From Mucilaginibacter terrenus (GTDB lineage: Bacteria; Bacteroidota; Bacteroidia; Sphingobacteriales; Sphingobacteriaceae), in the NCBI RefSeq assembly GCF_003432065.1, contig NZ_QWDE01000003.1, positions 186,001 to 250,000 on the forward strand: 64,000 nt of DNA, read 5' to 3'. Numbering within the stretch: position 1 is the first letter of the stretch; each line of letters opens with the position of its first letter. This document shows, piece by piece, positions 1 through 8,401 of this stretch. The notes below the pieces were generated by a model, which was given only the letters and a program-made list of their open reading frames with translations, did no database searches and had not been told where the DNA came from. Position numbers and translations under genes: made by a program.

Positions 1-1137
1 TAGCGTACCTACAACGAGGCCTACCAGTATAGACCCAAAAACACCATTCTTAGTGAAAACCAGCGAACCCGCTTTTACGGCGTGGTTTGCGTCCTCATCA
101 CGCAGCATATGGAAGCTGTCTGCAGGCAACATCCACTGTACTAAGAAATATGTTGCAATAGCAGTAAGCACAATAGATGCCCAATTGCCAATATTAAGTG
201 CGCTTTGTACGCTATCTGTTTCTTTCTTGATCCTAACGAAAGCGGCACCTACAATGGAGAAGATGAGCCCTAAGCCAGCAATTACCATTGGTAACAATAC
301 CGGGGCTATACCGCCAAAGTTGTCATGAGAAACTATCTCGCGGCCCAGCACCATGGTAGCCAGCATTGTGGCTACATAAGAGCCAAAAAGGTCGGCACCC
401 ATACCTGCAACGTCGCCAACGTTATCCCCTACGTTATCTGCAATAGTTGCGGGGTTACGTACGTCGTCCTCAGGGATGCCTGCCTCCACCTTACCAACCA
501 GGTCGGCACCTACGTCGGCAGCCTTGGTATATATACCGCCGCCAACACGGGCAAACAAGGCAATTGATTCGGCACCGAGCGAAAAGCCCGCCAACACCTC
601 AAGTGCTTTAGCCATTTCGTCGCCATTTACAGAGGAGCCTGTCACATTTTTAACAAACATTGTATAAAATACAATGAACAACGATCCAAGGCCAATTATA
701 GCTAAACCCGCCACACCTAAGCCCATTACAGTACCGCCTGTAAACGACACCTTAAGCGCTTGCGCAAGACTGGTGCGCGCCGCCTGGGTGGTACGAACGT
801 TTGCCTTGGTAGCTATACGCATACCAATGTAGCCTGCAAATGCGGAAAGAAACGCGCCTATGAGGAACGATATAGCAATTATCCAACTGGAGTTTGTTAC
901 CGTTGTGCCAGACCATGCCAGCAGCAGGCCCGCAACAACCACAAAGTAGCTGAGTATCTTCCACTCGGCGCGCAGGAAAGCCATTGCCCCATCGGCAATA
1001 TAGCCCGAAAGCAAGGTCATTTCGCCGTCGCCCGCATCCTGCTTGGTAACCCAGCTGGCTTTAATTGCCATCACAAGGATTCCCACAAGGCCAAAAACGG
1101 GAATAAGGTAAATTAAGTAATTGTTCAAGAGATCCAT
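1..1137 (-). CDS. hppA: Membrane-bound proton/sodium-translocating pyrophosphatase, N-terminal half (cut by window edge)
   Basis: This integral-membrane enzyme couples hydrolysis of pyrophosphate to ion pumping across the inner membrane. The visible 379 residues start at ATG (1135-1137) with MDLLNNYLIYLIPVFGLVG, and the reading frame stays open to base 1. The family is usually 700-800 residues, so about half is present. The pyrophosphate/Mg site motif DVGADLVGKVE lies at residues about 208-218. The second conserved block, NPATIADNVGDNVGD, begins near residue 228 and is followed by AGMGADLFGSY. Several hydrophobic segments are evident. The residue that separates K+-dependent from K+-independent enzymes lies in the missing part, so the subtype and the pumped ion cannot be read. 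The gene diverges from the permease at 1293. Confidence 0.95.
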   Translation of the reverse strand, partial: MDLLNNYLIYLIPVFGLVGILVMAIKASWVTKQDAGDGEMTLLSGYIADGAMAFLRAEWKILSYFVVVAGLLLAWSGTTVTNSSWIIAISFLIGAFLSAFAGYIGMRIATKANVRTTQAARTSLAQALKVSFTGGTVMGLGVAGLAIIGLGSLFIVFYTMFVKNVTGSSVNGDEMAKALEVLAGFSLGAESIALFARVGGGIYTKAADVGADLVGKVEAGIPEDDVRNPATIADNVGDNVGDVAGMGADLFGSYVATMLATMVLGREIVSHDNFGGIAPVLLPMVIAGLGLIFSIVGAAFVRIKKETDSVQSALNIGNWASIVLTAIATYFLVQWMLPADSFHMLRDEDANHAVKAGSLVFTKNGVFGSILVGLVVGTL

Positions 1138-1292
1138 ATAATTTAGTTGGTTTATTAGTGAGCTAGCAAAAAAGGCCCTCTGGTGGCCGTAAATACAATT
1201 GGTTCGTGCAAAATAGTAAAATTTATTTCTTTACAATAGCCTGTCAATTATAAAGTTTTTGAATAGTTTAGTGAACTTAAACTAAACTGTTG

Positions 1293-2723
1293 ATGGCAAA
1301 CGACACCTCAAATACCAAGTTAAAACATGAACTGACCCTGTTGGATGGTACCATGCTGGTAGCCGGATCAATGATCGGCTCCGGCATATTCATTGTAAGT
1401 GCCGACATCACCCGGCAGGTAGGTTCGGCAGGATGGCTCATCGCCGTTTGGCTTATTACCGGCTTCATGACGCTAACAGCAGCCTTAAGCTATGGCGAAC
1501 TGAGCGCCATGTTTCCAAAAGCAGGCGGCCAGTATGTGTACCTCAAAGAAAGCTACAATAAACTGGTTGCGTTCCTGTTTGGCTGGAGCTTTTTTGCAGT
1601 TATACAAACGGGTACAATTGCAGCGGTGGGTGTCGCATTTTCCAAATTCGCCGCTTATTTGTACAAACCGCTAAGTGAAGACAAAATCTTATTTCAGCAA
1701 GGTTTTGTCAAGGTCAGCGCAGCGCAACTGGTTTCTATAGTTCTCATATTCTTTCTAACGTTTATAAATACCCGTGGCGTTAAGGGCGGCAAGCTAATAC
1801 AAACCACTTTTACCCTGACCAAATTGCTTAGTCTCTTTGGCCTGATCCTGTTTGGTTTTCTTGCTTTTAAAAGCGACATATGGAACGCGAACTGGACTAA
1901 CGCCTGGGATCTGCACAAGCTTGCCAAAGACGGCACCACCAGCAACTATACCATGAGCGCGGCTCTGGGAGCAATTGCCATTTCAATGGTTGGATCTATT
2001 TTTAGCAGCGATGCCTGGAACAATGTCACGTTTATCGCAGGCGAAATGCGTAACCCTAAACGCGATGTGGCATTGAGCCTTTTCTTCGGTACTCTAATCG
2101 TTACCATAATCTATGTATCAGCTAATGTTGTTTATACCGGTGTATTGTCCCTTCACGACATCGTTAATGCTGAAAAGGACCGCGTTGCTGTATCAGCATC
2201 ATTCGTGATATTTGGTGCAAAAGGTGCATTGGTTATCGCCGTTATGATCATGATCTCGACTTTCGGCTGTAACAACGGATTAATCCTGGCTGGCGCACGT
2301 GTTTACTATTCAATGGCTAAGAATGGCGTTTTCTTTAAGAAAACCGGCACCCTTAATAAATTTGGCGTGCCGGAGTTCGGGTTGTGGATACAGGCTGCTG
2401 TGGCATCTTTACTTTGCTTAAGTGGACAGTACGGTAACTTGTTAGATATGATATCATTTGTTGTGGTTATCTTTTATGTGCTTACCATTATCGGCATCTA
2501 TATACTCAGGTCAAAACGCCCGGACATCGAACGACCTTACAAAGCATTCGGCTATCCGGTACTGCCGGCCATATATATTATTATGGGTATTGCATTTTGT
2601 GTATTGCTGCTGATATACCAACAGCCTTACCCTATTTACGGGTTGATAATTGTACTAATTGGTATTCCAATTTATTATATATCGCAGCGAAACGTTAAAC
2701 CAGACCACGATCCTGTTGTTTAA
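1293..2723 (+). CDS. APC-superfamily amino-acid permease
   Basis: This is a 476-residue inner-membrane transporter with about 12 hydrophobic segments. The APC signature in the first transmembrane helix is clear: GSMIGSGIF at residues 25-33. It is followed by the conserved block GGQYVYLKE and a second helix pair. The layout resembles the SteT/LAT-like branch of amino-acid exchangers or antiporters, but the substrate cannot be read from sequence. I chose the ATG at 1293 (MANDTSNTK) over the TTG one codon upstream, because ATG is the stronger start and both give the same protein plus one residue. A strong terminator follows at 2753-2791. The gene is monocistronic and diverges from the pyrophosphatase. 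Confidence 0.9.
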   Translation: MANDTSNTKLKHELTLLDGTMLVAGSMIGSGIFIVSADITRQVGSAGWLIAVWLITGFMTLTAALSYGELSAMFPKAGGQYVYLKESYNKLVAFLFGWSFFAVIQTGTIAAVGVAFSKFAAYLYKPLSEDKILFQQGFVKVSAAQLVSIVLIFFLTFINTRGVKGGKLIQTTFTLTKLLSLFGLILFGFLAFKSDIWNANWTNAWDLHKLAKDGTTSNYTMSAALGAIAISMVGSIFSSDAWNNVTFIAGEMRNPKRDVALSLFFGTLIVTIIYVSANVVYTGVLSLHDIVNAEKDRVAVSASFVIFGAKGALVIAVMIMISTFGCNNGLILAGARVYYSMAKNGVFFKKTGTLNKFGVPEFGLWIQAAVASLLCLSGQYGNLLDMISFVVVIFYVLTIIGIYILRSKRPDIERPYKAFGYPVLPAIYIIMGIAFCVLLLIYQQPYPIYGLIIVLIGIPIYYISQRNVKPDHDPVV

Positions 2724-2752
2724 TATCGTAACAACATTACTCTCCTGTAAAG

Positions 2753-2791
2753 ACGCCTATACACCGGCATATAGCTGTGTAAGGCGTTTTT
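2753..2791 (+). terminator. Intrinsic terminator after the amino-acid permease
   Basis: The stem is ACGCCT plus TACAC (2753-2758 and 2760-2764, with A2759 bulged) pairing with GTGTA plus AGGCGT (2777-2787). A T-run (TTTT) follows. It lies 30 nt after the permease stop codon and before the next gene. Confidence 0.8.
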
Positions 2792-2812
2792 GCATGTTAA
2801 TACATACCAAGT

Positions 2813-4246
2813 TTGAAAACACAAAACATAATCAAACAAGTACTGATAACTGGCTTGCTGGCATTTTCCGGCCAGTTGCATGCGCAGTCGCTGCAGCAAA
2901 AATTGCAAACGGCCTTTAACAGGCTGCAACAGGATAGCCAGTGTAAGTATGCTTCAGTGTCACTTACTGTGCTGGATGCAAAAACGGGCGAGCAGGTGTT
3001 TGCCGCTAATCCCGACATGGGCCTTGCACCAGGTTCTACGCTTAAAACGGTAACCAGCATTACTGCTTTTTATGTGTTGGGTAAAGACTTTCAGTTCCAA
3101 ACGCAACTGGGTTATACCGGCACGCTGGCAGCGGATGGTACCCTGAACGGCGACATTATTATAAAAGGCGGCGGCGACCCTACCCTGGGCAGCTGGCGTT
3201 ATGCTACAACCAAAGAAGGCTATGTGCTGAATACTATGGTAGAAGCCATAAAGAAAGCTGGAATAAAGAAAGTAAACGGGAAGATCATCGGTGATGATGG
3301 CGCTTTCACCCACCAGTCGATACCTGATGGGTGGATTTGGCAGGACCTTGGCACTTACTATGGTGCAGGCATTGCTGGCCTTTGCTGGCGCGAAAACCAG
3401 TTTGACATCGCACTTCGTACCGGAAGTGTGGGCAGCCCTGTAGGTGTTGCAGGTACCATCCCCGCGACTAATTACCTGCAGTATAAAAGCGAACTAACCA
3501 CCGGCGCTGCTAAAACAGGCGACCAGGCTTATCCTTACCAGCCGGGCTTTGGCAGCAAGGTAATGTACCTGCGTGGTACCTACGCAACCGATCAAACCAA
3601 GAAGCGTATCTCCGCTGCTATTCCTGATCCTGCTTATGATGCGGCGCTGAGGTTGAATGATACCTTGAAAAGCATTGGCATTAGTGTAACCAACGAACCA
3701 GCGTCATCAACACAGTTGAGAGAAAAAAACCTGGCTGTACCTGCATCGGCTACTGCTTTGACCACCATTAACTCACCTGAGCTAAGCAAGATAGTTTACT
3801 GGCTAAATCAAAAAAGTGTAAACCTGTATGCAGAACAGCTATTAGCAACCATTTCTGCAAAGTTGGGCAAGAGCCCGGCGACCAGCGATGGCGTAGATGC
3901 CATGCAGAACTTTTGGGAGGCAAAAGGAATAGACCACCGTAGCATGAACATTTACGATGGAAGCGGCCTTTCCCCTCAGGACAGGATCACCACCAGTACC
4001 ATGGCACATATTTTACAGGTGGCGCACCAGGAAAAATGGTTTACCGACTTTTACGAAAGCCTGCCAGTATACAATGATATGAAGATGAAGAGCGGCAGCA
4101 TCAGCGCTGTACAGGCTTACGCGGGCTTCCAGGCTAATAACGGTCGCCAGTTGTGTTTCTCTATCATGGTAAACAATTACAACGGCACAGGCAGCGGTAT
4201 AAGGGAGAAGATGTTCCGGGTGCTGGATGTACTGAAGGCCCCCTGA
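2813..4246 (+). CDS. dacB: D-alanyl-D-alanine carboxypeptidase/endopeptidase, PBP4 (DacB) type
   Basis: This periplasmic serine peptidase (S13 family) trims D-Ala or cleaves DD-crosslinks in peptidoglycan. The protein is 477 residues with an N-terminal signal peptide ending near HAQS (residues 23-26). The three penicillin-binding motifs are present: SxxK as S75-T-L-K78, SxN as S335-V-N337, and KTG as K426-S-G428, where Ser replaces the usual Thr. The long insert between SxxK and SxN is typical of PBP4. The start is a TTG codon: the in-frame stop at 2798-2800 rules out any upstream ATG, and the signal peptide begins exactly at this TTG. The gene ends in CCC CCT GA-type sequence just before a C-rich repeat at 4258. 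Confidence 0.92.
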   Translation: MKTQNIIKQVLITGLLAFSGQLHAQSLQQKLQTAFNRLQQDSQCKYASVSLTVLDAKTGEQVFAANPDMGLAPGSTLKTVTSITAFYVLGKDFQFQTQLGYTGTLAADGTLNGDIIIKGGGDPTLGSWRYATTKEGYVLNTMVEAIKKAGIKKVNGKIIGDDGAFTHQSIPDGWIWQDLGTYYGAGIAGLCWRENQFDIALRTGSVGSPVGVAGTIPATNYLQYKSELTTGAAKTGDQAYPYQPGFGSKVMYLRGTYATDQTKKRISAAIPDPAYDAALRLNDTLKSIGISVTNEPASSTQLREKNLAVPASATALTTINSPELSKIVYWLNQKSVNLYAEQLLATISAKLGKSPATSDGVDAMQNFWEAKGIDHRSMNIYDGSGLSPQDRITTSTMAHILQVAHQEKWFTDFYESLPVYNDMKMKSGSISAVQAYAGFQANNGRQLCFSIMVNNYNGTGSGIREKMFRVLDVLKAP

Positions 4247-4257
4247 GTCCTTGAAGA

Positions 4258-4281
4258 CCCCCTACCCCCCTGAAAGGGGAA
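4258..4281 (+). repeat. Copy 1 of the C-rich 3'-end hairpin element
   Basis: This copy of the dispersed 24-nt element reads CCCCCTAC followed by a C-run, TGAAA and GGGG, then AA. It lies 12 nt after the dacB stop and points the same way as dacB. Its two C/G arms can pair around a TGAA-type loop, but no T-run follows. It is the most diverged of the five copies. Confidence 0.75.
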
Positions 4282-4303
4282 CAGGAGCGATAAGTGTGCG
4301 TAC

Positions 4304-4459
4304 TGTAACAGGAGACGGTGTTACACCTGTTACACCTAAAAACGTTCATTTGTTGACAACATACTAATATACAGAATATTACAAAATTTAGATGTTTAAA
4401 CATGTTACAGTTTTGGCAACCGTGTTACAGTTTTTAGGTACTTTTCAGGTGATGTTACA
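4304..4459 (+). promoter_or_regulatory. Cluster of six TGTTACA heptamers upstream of the ada operon
   Basis: TGTTACA occurs on the + strand at 4319-4325, 4328-4334, 4403-4409, 4423-4429 and 4453-4459. It occurs once inverted as TGTAACA at 4304-4310. Three of the direct copies extend to TGTTACAG. A short inverted repeat, TGTTG-A-CAACA, sits between the groups at 4351-4361. The region is non-coding and ends about 70 bp before the -7 element of the alkylation-repair operon. It could be a multi-site operator; the protein that would bind it is unknown. Confidence 0.5.
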
Positions 4460-4528
4460 GTAAGAAACAAGCATGAACACCAGGATCAACTCCGCAACTT
4501 TCGGGTTTTAACGTCATTGAGGCAAACC

Positions 4529-4536
4529 TACTTTTG
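4529..4536 (+). promoter_or_regulatory. Predicted -7 promoter element of the ada operon
   Basis: TACTTTTG matches the Bacteroidota -7 consensus TAnnTTTG. It places the transcription start near 4542, about 12 nt before the ATG at 4554. No clean -33 TTTG is seen at the expected spacing, which fits a promoter that needs an activator. Confidence 0.5.
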
Positions 4537-4553
4537 TGTTATAAATCACGATC

Positions 4554-5408
4554 ATGGAAACACAAAGCAACATTAACTTCGACCGCATTGCAGAGGCGAT
4601 CAACTATATCAAACTTAACTTTAAAACGCAGCCCTCGCTGGACGAGGTGGCGGAAAAGGTAAACCTTAGCCCGTTTCATTTTCAGCGCATGTTTACAGAA
4701 TGGGCAGGCGTTAGTCCTAAAAAGTTCCTGCAATACCTCAGTATCGATCACGCCAAGAACGTTCTCAAAGAGCAGCAGGCTACGCTGTTTGATGCAGCGT
4801 TTGAAACCGGCTTGTCTGGCACGGGCCGCCTGCACGACCTCTTTATTAACATTGAAGGCATGACCCCGGCCGAATACAAGAACGGCGGCAAAGCCTTATC
4901 TATAAACTTCAGCTATGCCGAAAGCCCCTTCGGCAACATCATTGTCGCATCAACTCCAAAAGGCATTTGCTACATGGCTTTTGCCGACGATAAGGATGAA
5001 GCATTTGATCAGCTGTACAACCAATTTCCGAATGCGAGTTACCACCAGGTTGTAGATATGTCGCAGCAGAATGCCTTGTATATCTTCACCAGGGACTGGT
5101 CGCAACTAGCATCAATCAAGCTACATCTGAAAGGTACCAGTTTCCAGCTCAAAGTATGGGAGGCCTTGCTTAAAATTCCAATGGGCGGCCTTGGCACCTA
5201 TGGTTCTATTGCACACCAGGTGGCATTACCAACAGCAAGCAGGGCGGTAGGCAGTGCTATTGGCGCCAACCCTGTTGCGTTCCTGATACCCTGCCACCGG
5301 GTTATTCGCTCTACAGGAGAATCGGGCCAATACCATTGGGGCGCAGGGAGAAAATCGGCCATTATAGGTTGGGAAGCAGCGAAGACCGATCAATTAACTA
5401 CTGTATAA
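4554..5408 (+). CDS. AraC-type HTH fused to O6-methylguanine-DNA methyltransferase (Ada-like without the zinc domain)
   Basis: This bifunctional alkylation-response protein has 284 residues. Residues about 8-107 form an AraC-family double helix-turn-helix, with the typical end GMTPAEYKNGG. Residues about 115-280 form the methyltransferase, with PCHRVI at 246-251. C247 is the suicide acceptor that takes the methyl group from O6-methylguanine. The N-terminal Ada zinc domain, which repairs phosphotriesters and switches Ada to an activator, is absent here. A separate small gene at 6114 encodes that domain type. The stop codon is one base from the next ATG, so the three genes form an operon. Autoregulation through the upstream heptamer cluster is likely but unproven. 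Confidence 0.9.
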   Translation: METQSNINFDRIAEAINYIKLNFKTQPSLDEVAEKVNLSPFHFQRMFTEWAGVSPKKFLQYLSIDHAKNVLKEQQATLFDAAFETGLSGTGRLHDLFINIEGMTPAEYKNGGKALSINFSYAESPFGNIIVASTPKGICYMAFADDKDEAFDQLYNQFPNASYHQVVDMSQQNALYIFTRDWSQLASIKLHLKGTSFQLKVWEALLKIPMGGLGTYGSIAHQVALPTASRAVGSAIGANPVAFLIPCHRVIRSTGESGQYHWGAGRKSAIIGWEAAKTDQLTTV

Positions 5409-5409
5409 T

Positions 5410-6117
5410 ATGGATATCCCTCAAAAAGTACAGCAAACAAACTGGCAGGTAGTAACCGACAGCATGCACGACAAAGGCTACGCTATAGTACCCGGTATTT
5501 TAGATGAGGCGGAATGCGACAATTTGGTGAACCAGTACCCGGAAGAGGGTATTTACCGTAAAACCATCCAGATGGAGCATCATGGCTACGGCCTTGGGCA
5601 GTATAAATACTACAGCTACCCGCTACCGGCAGTGGTGCAGCAGCTAAGGGAACACGTTTACCCGCACATAGCCCCTGTTGCAAACAAATGGATGGAGGTA
5701 CTGGGTATTGAGAAAAACTTTCCACCTACATTAGCAGAACTAACAGCGCTCTGCAATGAACATGATCAAAACCGACCTACCCCTTTGATACTGAAGTACG
5801 GTGTTGGTGGGTATAATGCCTTACACCAAGACTTATACGGCGAGGTGTTTTTTCCGATGCAGATGGTAGTATGCCTTAATCAGCCAGGTGAAGATTACAC
5901 CGGAGGCGAGTTTGTACTGGTAGAACAACGGCCTAGAATGCAGTCGAAAGCCATAGTCCTCAACCCCAACAAGGGCGATATACTGCTGTTCACAACCAAT
6001 TTTCGCCCGGTTAAAGGTACCCGTGGTTATTACCGTGTAAACATGAAACATGGCGTAAGTGAACTTACCTCCGGCGAACGGCACACGCTGGGCATCATTT
6101 TTCACGATGCATCATGA
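5410..6117 (+). CDS. 2OG-Fe(II) oxygenase, probable DNA-alkylation repair dioxygenase
   Basis: This 235-residue protein has the iron-binding triad of the 2-oxoglutarate/Fe(II) oxygenases: H139-Q-D141 in NALHQDLYG and a distal H214 in MKHGVSEL. R224 is a candidate for binding the 2-oxoglutarate carboxylate. The block YGVGGYNALHQDLYG resembles the Oxygenase-NA family linked to damaged DNA; that assignment is from memory and was not searched. AlkB-like enzymes oxidatively demethylate bases. Its place between an Ada-like protein and an Ada zinc domain supports that job. The start is one base after the ada stop, and its stop overlaps the next start in ATGA. Confidence 0.82.
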   Translation: MDIPQKVQQTNWQVVTDSMHDKGYAIVPGILDEAECDNLVNQYPEEGIYRKTIQMEHHGYGLGQYKYYSYPLPAVVQQLREHVYPHIAPVANKWMEVLGIEKNFPPTLAELTALCNEHDQNRPTPLILKYGVGGYNALHQDLYGEVFFPMQMVVCLNQPGEDYTGGEFVLVEQRPRMQSKAIVLNPNKGDILLFTTNFRPVKGTRGYYRVNMKHGVSELTSGERHTLGIIFHDAS

Positions 6118-6383
6118 TAACGCACACTGATCTTGGAGACACCAGGTTCATAAGAGCAAAATGTATCAGGCAATTGCTAGGTTCAAAACAGATAGAACTG
6201 GCGGGTAACCGCAAACTGAAGATCTATGGCACACTAAGTTGCGCCTCCGGTAAACGAATGAAAGCCGAGAACCGGGTATTCTTTAAAGATGAATTGGAAG
6301 CTGTTGCAAACGGCTACAGGCCTTGCGGGCACTGCCTGCGTGCAGCGTACCACGCTTGGCGGCGCACCGGCACACAATGTTAA
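6114..6383 (+). CDS. Stand-alone Ada metal-binding domain protein
   Basis: This 89-residue protein corresponds to the N-terminal zinc domain of Ada. The conserved path is visible: KIYGTLSC, ASGKRMKAENRVFF, then GYRPCGHC near the end. Three zinc-type cysteines are present (C43, C71, C74). The fourth, equivalent to the methyl-accepting C38 of E. coli Ada, aligns with G39. The protein may therefore bind DNA or metal without accepting a methyl group; this is an inference from an alignment done by eye. It starts inside the oxygenase stop (ATGA), which indicates translational coupling. It completes a split-Ada operon. Confidence 0.82.
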   Translation: MITHTDLGDTRFIRAKCIRQLLGSKQIELAGNRKLKIYGTLSCASGKRMKAENRVFFKDELEAVANGYRPCGHCLRAAYHAWRRTGTQC

Positions 6384-6406
6384 CATTAGTTACAGCGTTA
6401 CTTGTA

Positions 6407-6414
6407 TATCTTTG
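6407..6414 (+). promoter_or_regulatory. Predicted -7 element for the secreted TPR-like gene
   Basis: TATCTTTG matches TAnnTTTG exactly and predicts transcription from about 6420. The element lies downstream of a possible in-frame ATG at 6402, so that ATG would not be on the transcript. This supports the start at 6426. Confidence 0.5.
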
Positions 6415-6425
6415 TATCAGCAACA

Positions 6426-7019
6426 ATGAAAAAAATCCTCACCCTGTTATTTGCTTTAAGTGTGCTTGCAACTGCCAAAGCGCAAACCGCCGACGATGTT
6501 TATAACGAATACCTCGACTTTAACCTGGCCCGCTTGCAGGGTGAAACGGTAAAGGCCATGGATCTGGGAGAGAAGATTGTACCGGATGCTGCCAAACTAA
6601 CGGATAAGGCGCGCATCAACTTCTACTACTCTATTGGTAAGTTGTACGAGGACGACAGCCAATCTGTAAAGGCGCAGGCTTATTATGAGAAGGTAGCAGC
6701 TGCCGTGCCTAATTATTACGTTGTACAAAGGGCGCTTGGTTACATTTACGCAAAAAAAGCGGAAGACATTGCCGACCAGCTGAACGCTGCTAAAAACAAT
6801 GCCGCAGAGAATAAACGGCTTACTGCTTTATACACCACGGCGGTAAAAAAAGCCCTGCCCTGCCTGGAGAAAGCGCAGGCCTGCGACCCGGATGAGGATA
6901 CACTAAAGCGTATAAAGGTTTTCTACAAAAACATTAACGATACCCAGGGTGCAGCCGGTTTAAACATACGCCTTGCTGCACTATCTAAAAACTGCATTGA
7001 TCTGCTGGATGATAAATAG
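6426..7019 (+). CDS. Secreted TPR-like protein of unknown function
   Basis: The protein of about 197 residues starts with a clean signal peptide, MKKILTLLFALSVLATAKAQ. The rest is mostly alpha-helical, with alanine- and tyrosine-rich pairs such as YYSIGKLYEDD and KAQAYYEKV that look like two or three degenerate TPR units. I do not recognise a catalytic motif. An ATG eight codons upstream is unlikely because it precedes the predicted promoter element and would displace the signal peptide. The stop codon (7017-7019) directly abuts the stop of the convergent phosphodiesterase gene, leaving no intergenic base. Confidence 0.8.
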   Translation: MKKILTLLFALSVLATAKAQTADDVYNEYLDFNLARLQGETVKAMDLGEKIVPDAAKLTDKARINFYYSIGKLYEDDSQSVKAQAYYEKVAAAVPNYYVVQRALGYIYAKKAEDIADQLNAAKNNAAENKRLTALYTTAVKKALPCLEKAQACDPDEDTLKRIKVFYKNINDTQGAAGLNIRLAALSKNCIDLLDDK

Positions 7020-8021
7020 TTAAAAGTTGAGCACTTTACCCCGCCTTGGGTAGATCAGGTTCATCTGCCTTTCCTCGTTAGCATAGTTGAGCTGAGTTTT
7101 AATTTTGGTGATGGTTTTGTATGGAGGTTTAAGGTGCGTAATCACCACGTTTAATCCTTTAAGCGACGTACCGGATATACGGGCTAACTCATCCAGTTCG
7201 TTCATCAGCAAACGCGGCGTTAAATGCCCAAAAAGCGTTTTATCCGGCTGCTCGTTAGGGAAGCTTACCTCTATCATTATAGCTTTAAGTTTTCCGGCTT
7301 TTACCAGTGGCGCTACAGCTTCCCACAAATGCTGCAGGTTTTGGCTTTTTTCAATTTCATCAGCACCGGTGTCCCCCAAGTAAAGCAGGTAATCATCATT
7401 GCTGCGCACCAAAAAAGCAGTACTTGTTAAATTGGAGTGTGCCAGCGGAAATGCTTTTACCTGCATAGTAGTGTTGGCAGCAGGTAGTTCTGCACCTGGT
7501 TCCATTGGCACATAGTGATATTTTTTAAGCTGTGGTTTATCGCCGTCATCAGCAAAGTTTGCCCAGCTTTCCCAACTGAAATAGTGCTTTTTAATTGTTT
7601 CCAGCGTGCTGGCAAGTCCATAAATGTTTTTTGAGCTATCCTCAGGCGAGTTGATGATCATGCCGGCGAGATGATCAAGGTGGCCGTGGGAAATAAAGTA
7701 CCCCTGTATGTAATCTTTAAGTACCTTTTCGCCGCGTACATCAAAAGCTTTGTTCTTAACAGCCTCTTCTATCCCCGCGTGCAAGGTACCGGCATCCAGG
7801 CAAATGTACTTGTCTGATCCTGCCGGCGCTACCATATACGCGGACAGATTGCGTTCATCTATCCCGCCCAAAACACCAAGCGGCACCACCCTGAATGATG
7901 TTCCAGATGAAACTTCTTGAGTAACCGTCCTGCTGCGCGTTTTCTTTTTACGATGCTGCGCATTTGCAAACAAGGGCAACAATAATATAAGTAGTGGTAT
8001 AATAAACCTGCGTGAGTTCAT
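7020..8021 (-). CDS. cpdP: Exported class II 3',5'-cyclic-nucleotide phosphodiesterase
   Basis: This metallo-beta-lactamase-fold hydrolase has 333 residues and would hydrolyse cAMP or cGMP. The segment H112-G-H-L-D-H-L-A-G-M-I-I-N-S-P (112-126) fits the published class II signature HxHLDHxxG followed by SP. A second family block, EVSFPN, occurs in the C-terminal half. The start at 8021 gives a signal peptide (MNSRRFIIPLLILLLPLFA, cleavage near NAQ), so the enzyme is probably periplasmic. Longer starts up to 8108 would bury that signal. No adenylate cyclase or CRP gene is visible in the window. The gene diverges from the small membrane protein at 8094. Confidence 0.88.
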   Translation of the reverse strand: MNSRRFIIPLLILLLPLFANAQHRKKKTRSRTVTQEVSSGTSFRVVPLGVLGGIDERNLSAYMVAPAGSDKYICLDAGTLHAGIEEAVKNKAFDVRGEKVLKDYIQGYFISHGHLDHLAGMIINSPEDSSKNIYGLASTLETIKKHYFSWESWANFADDGDKPQLKKYHYVPMEPGAELPAANTTMQVKAFPLAHSNLTSTAFLVRSNDDYLLYLGDTGADEIEKSQNLQHLWEAVAPLVKAGKLKAIMIEVSFPNEQPDKTLFGHLTPRLLMNELDELARISGTSLKGLNVVITHLKPPYKTITKIKTQLNYANEERQMNLIYPRRGKVLNF

Positions 8022-8093
8022 GAGCATTAATGTAAGTGTCCAAAAATAACGATCAATTTTACAGAACCGCACATTTGTATTTACTTTGCTGTT

Positions 8094-8399
8094 ATGAAAG
8101 CCAGTCAAATTGCCGCTAAAGCTGTGGTACGTGTATTTTTCGCCCTAATATTACTGGCGTTGGTTATGTTCATTAATGGCGACCGCACCAAATTACAGCA
8201 CATTTACCTGGCGCCAAAACACCTGTATACGCTGGTGGCTCCGCTATTACTTATTATCGGTTTTATTACGCTGTTGGTGCTGTGCTCCGTTAAAAAGTAC
8301 ACCAAGCCCGACCTGAACTGGCTGTTGGTGGTAAACACTGTAGTGTTGTTGGTATACCTGGGCACACTATTTTTTGCAGTACAAAAGTTGCTTGTGTAA
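8094..8399 (+). CDS. Small membrane protein, three predicted TM helices
   Basis: This 101-residue protein has hydrophobic segments at about 10-28, 43-62 and 75-95, separated by short charged loops. I recognise no family. It starts at ATG 8094, 72 bp from the divergent cpdP start. It ends two bases before the stop of the convergent AI-2E-type transporter, so it is probably expressed alone. Its length, unbroken frame and membrane pattern make it a credible gene, but the function is unknown. Confidence 0.7.
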   Translation: MKASQIAAKAVVRVFFALILLALVMFINGDRTKLQHIYLAPKHLYTLVAPLLLIIGFITLLVLCSVKKYTKPDLNWLLVVNTVVLLVYLGTLFFAVQKLLV

Positions 8400-8401
8400 G
8401 G

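Noticed and set aside
1168..1187. Attenuator-like hairpin (GGCC/GGCC then T-run) in the hppA leader
   Set aside because: The stem is only 4 bp with a 6-nt loop, too weak to call; kept only as a note.
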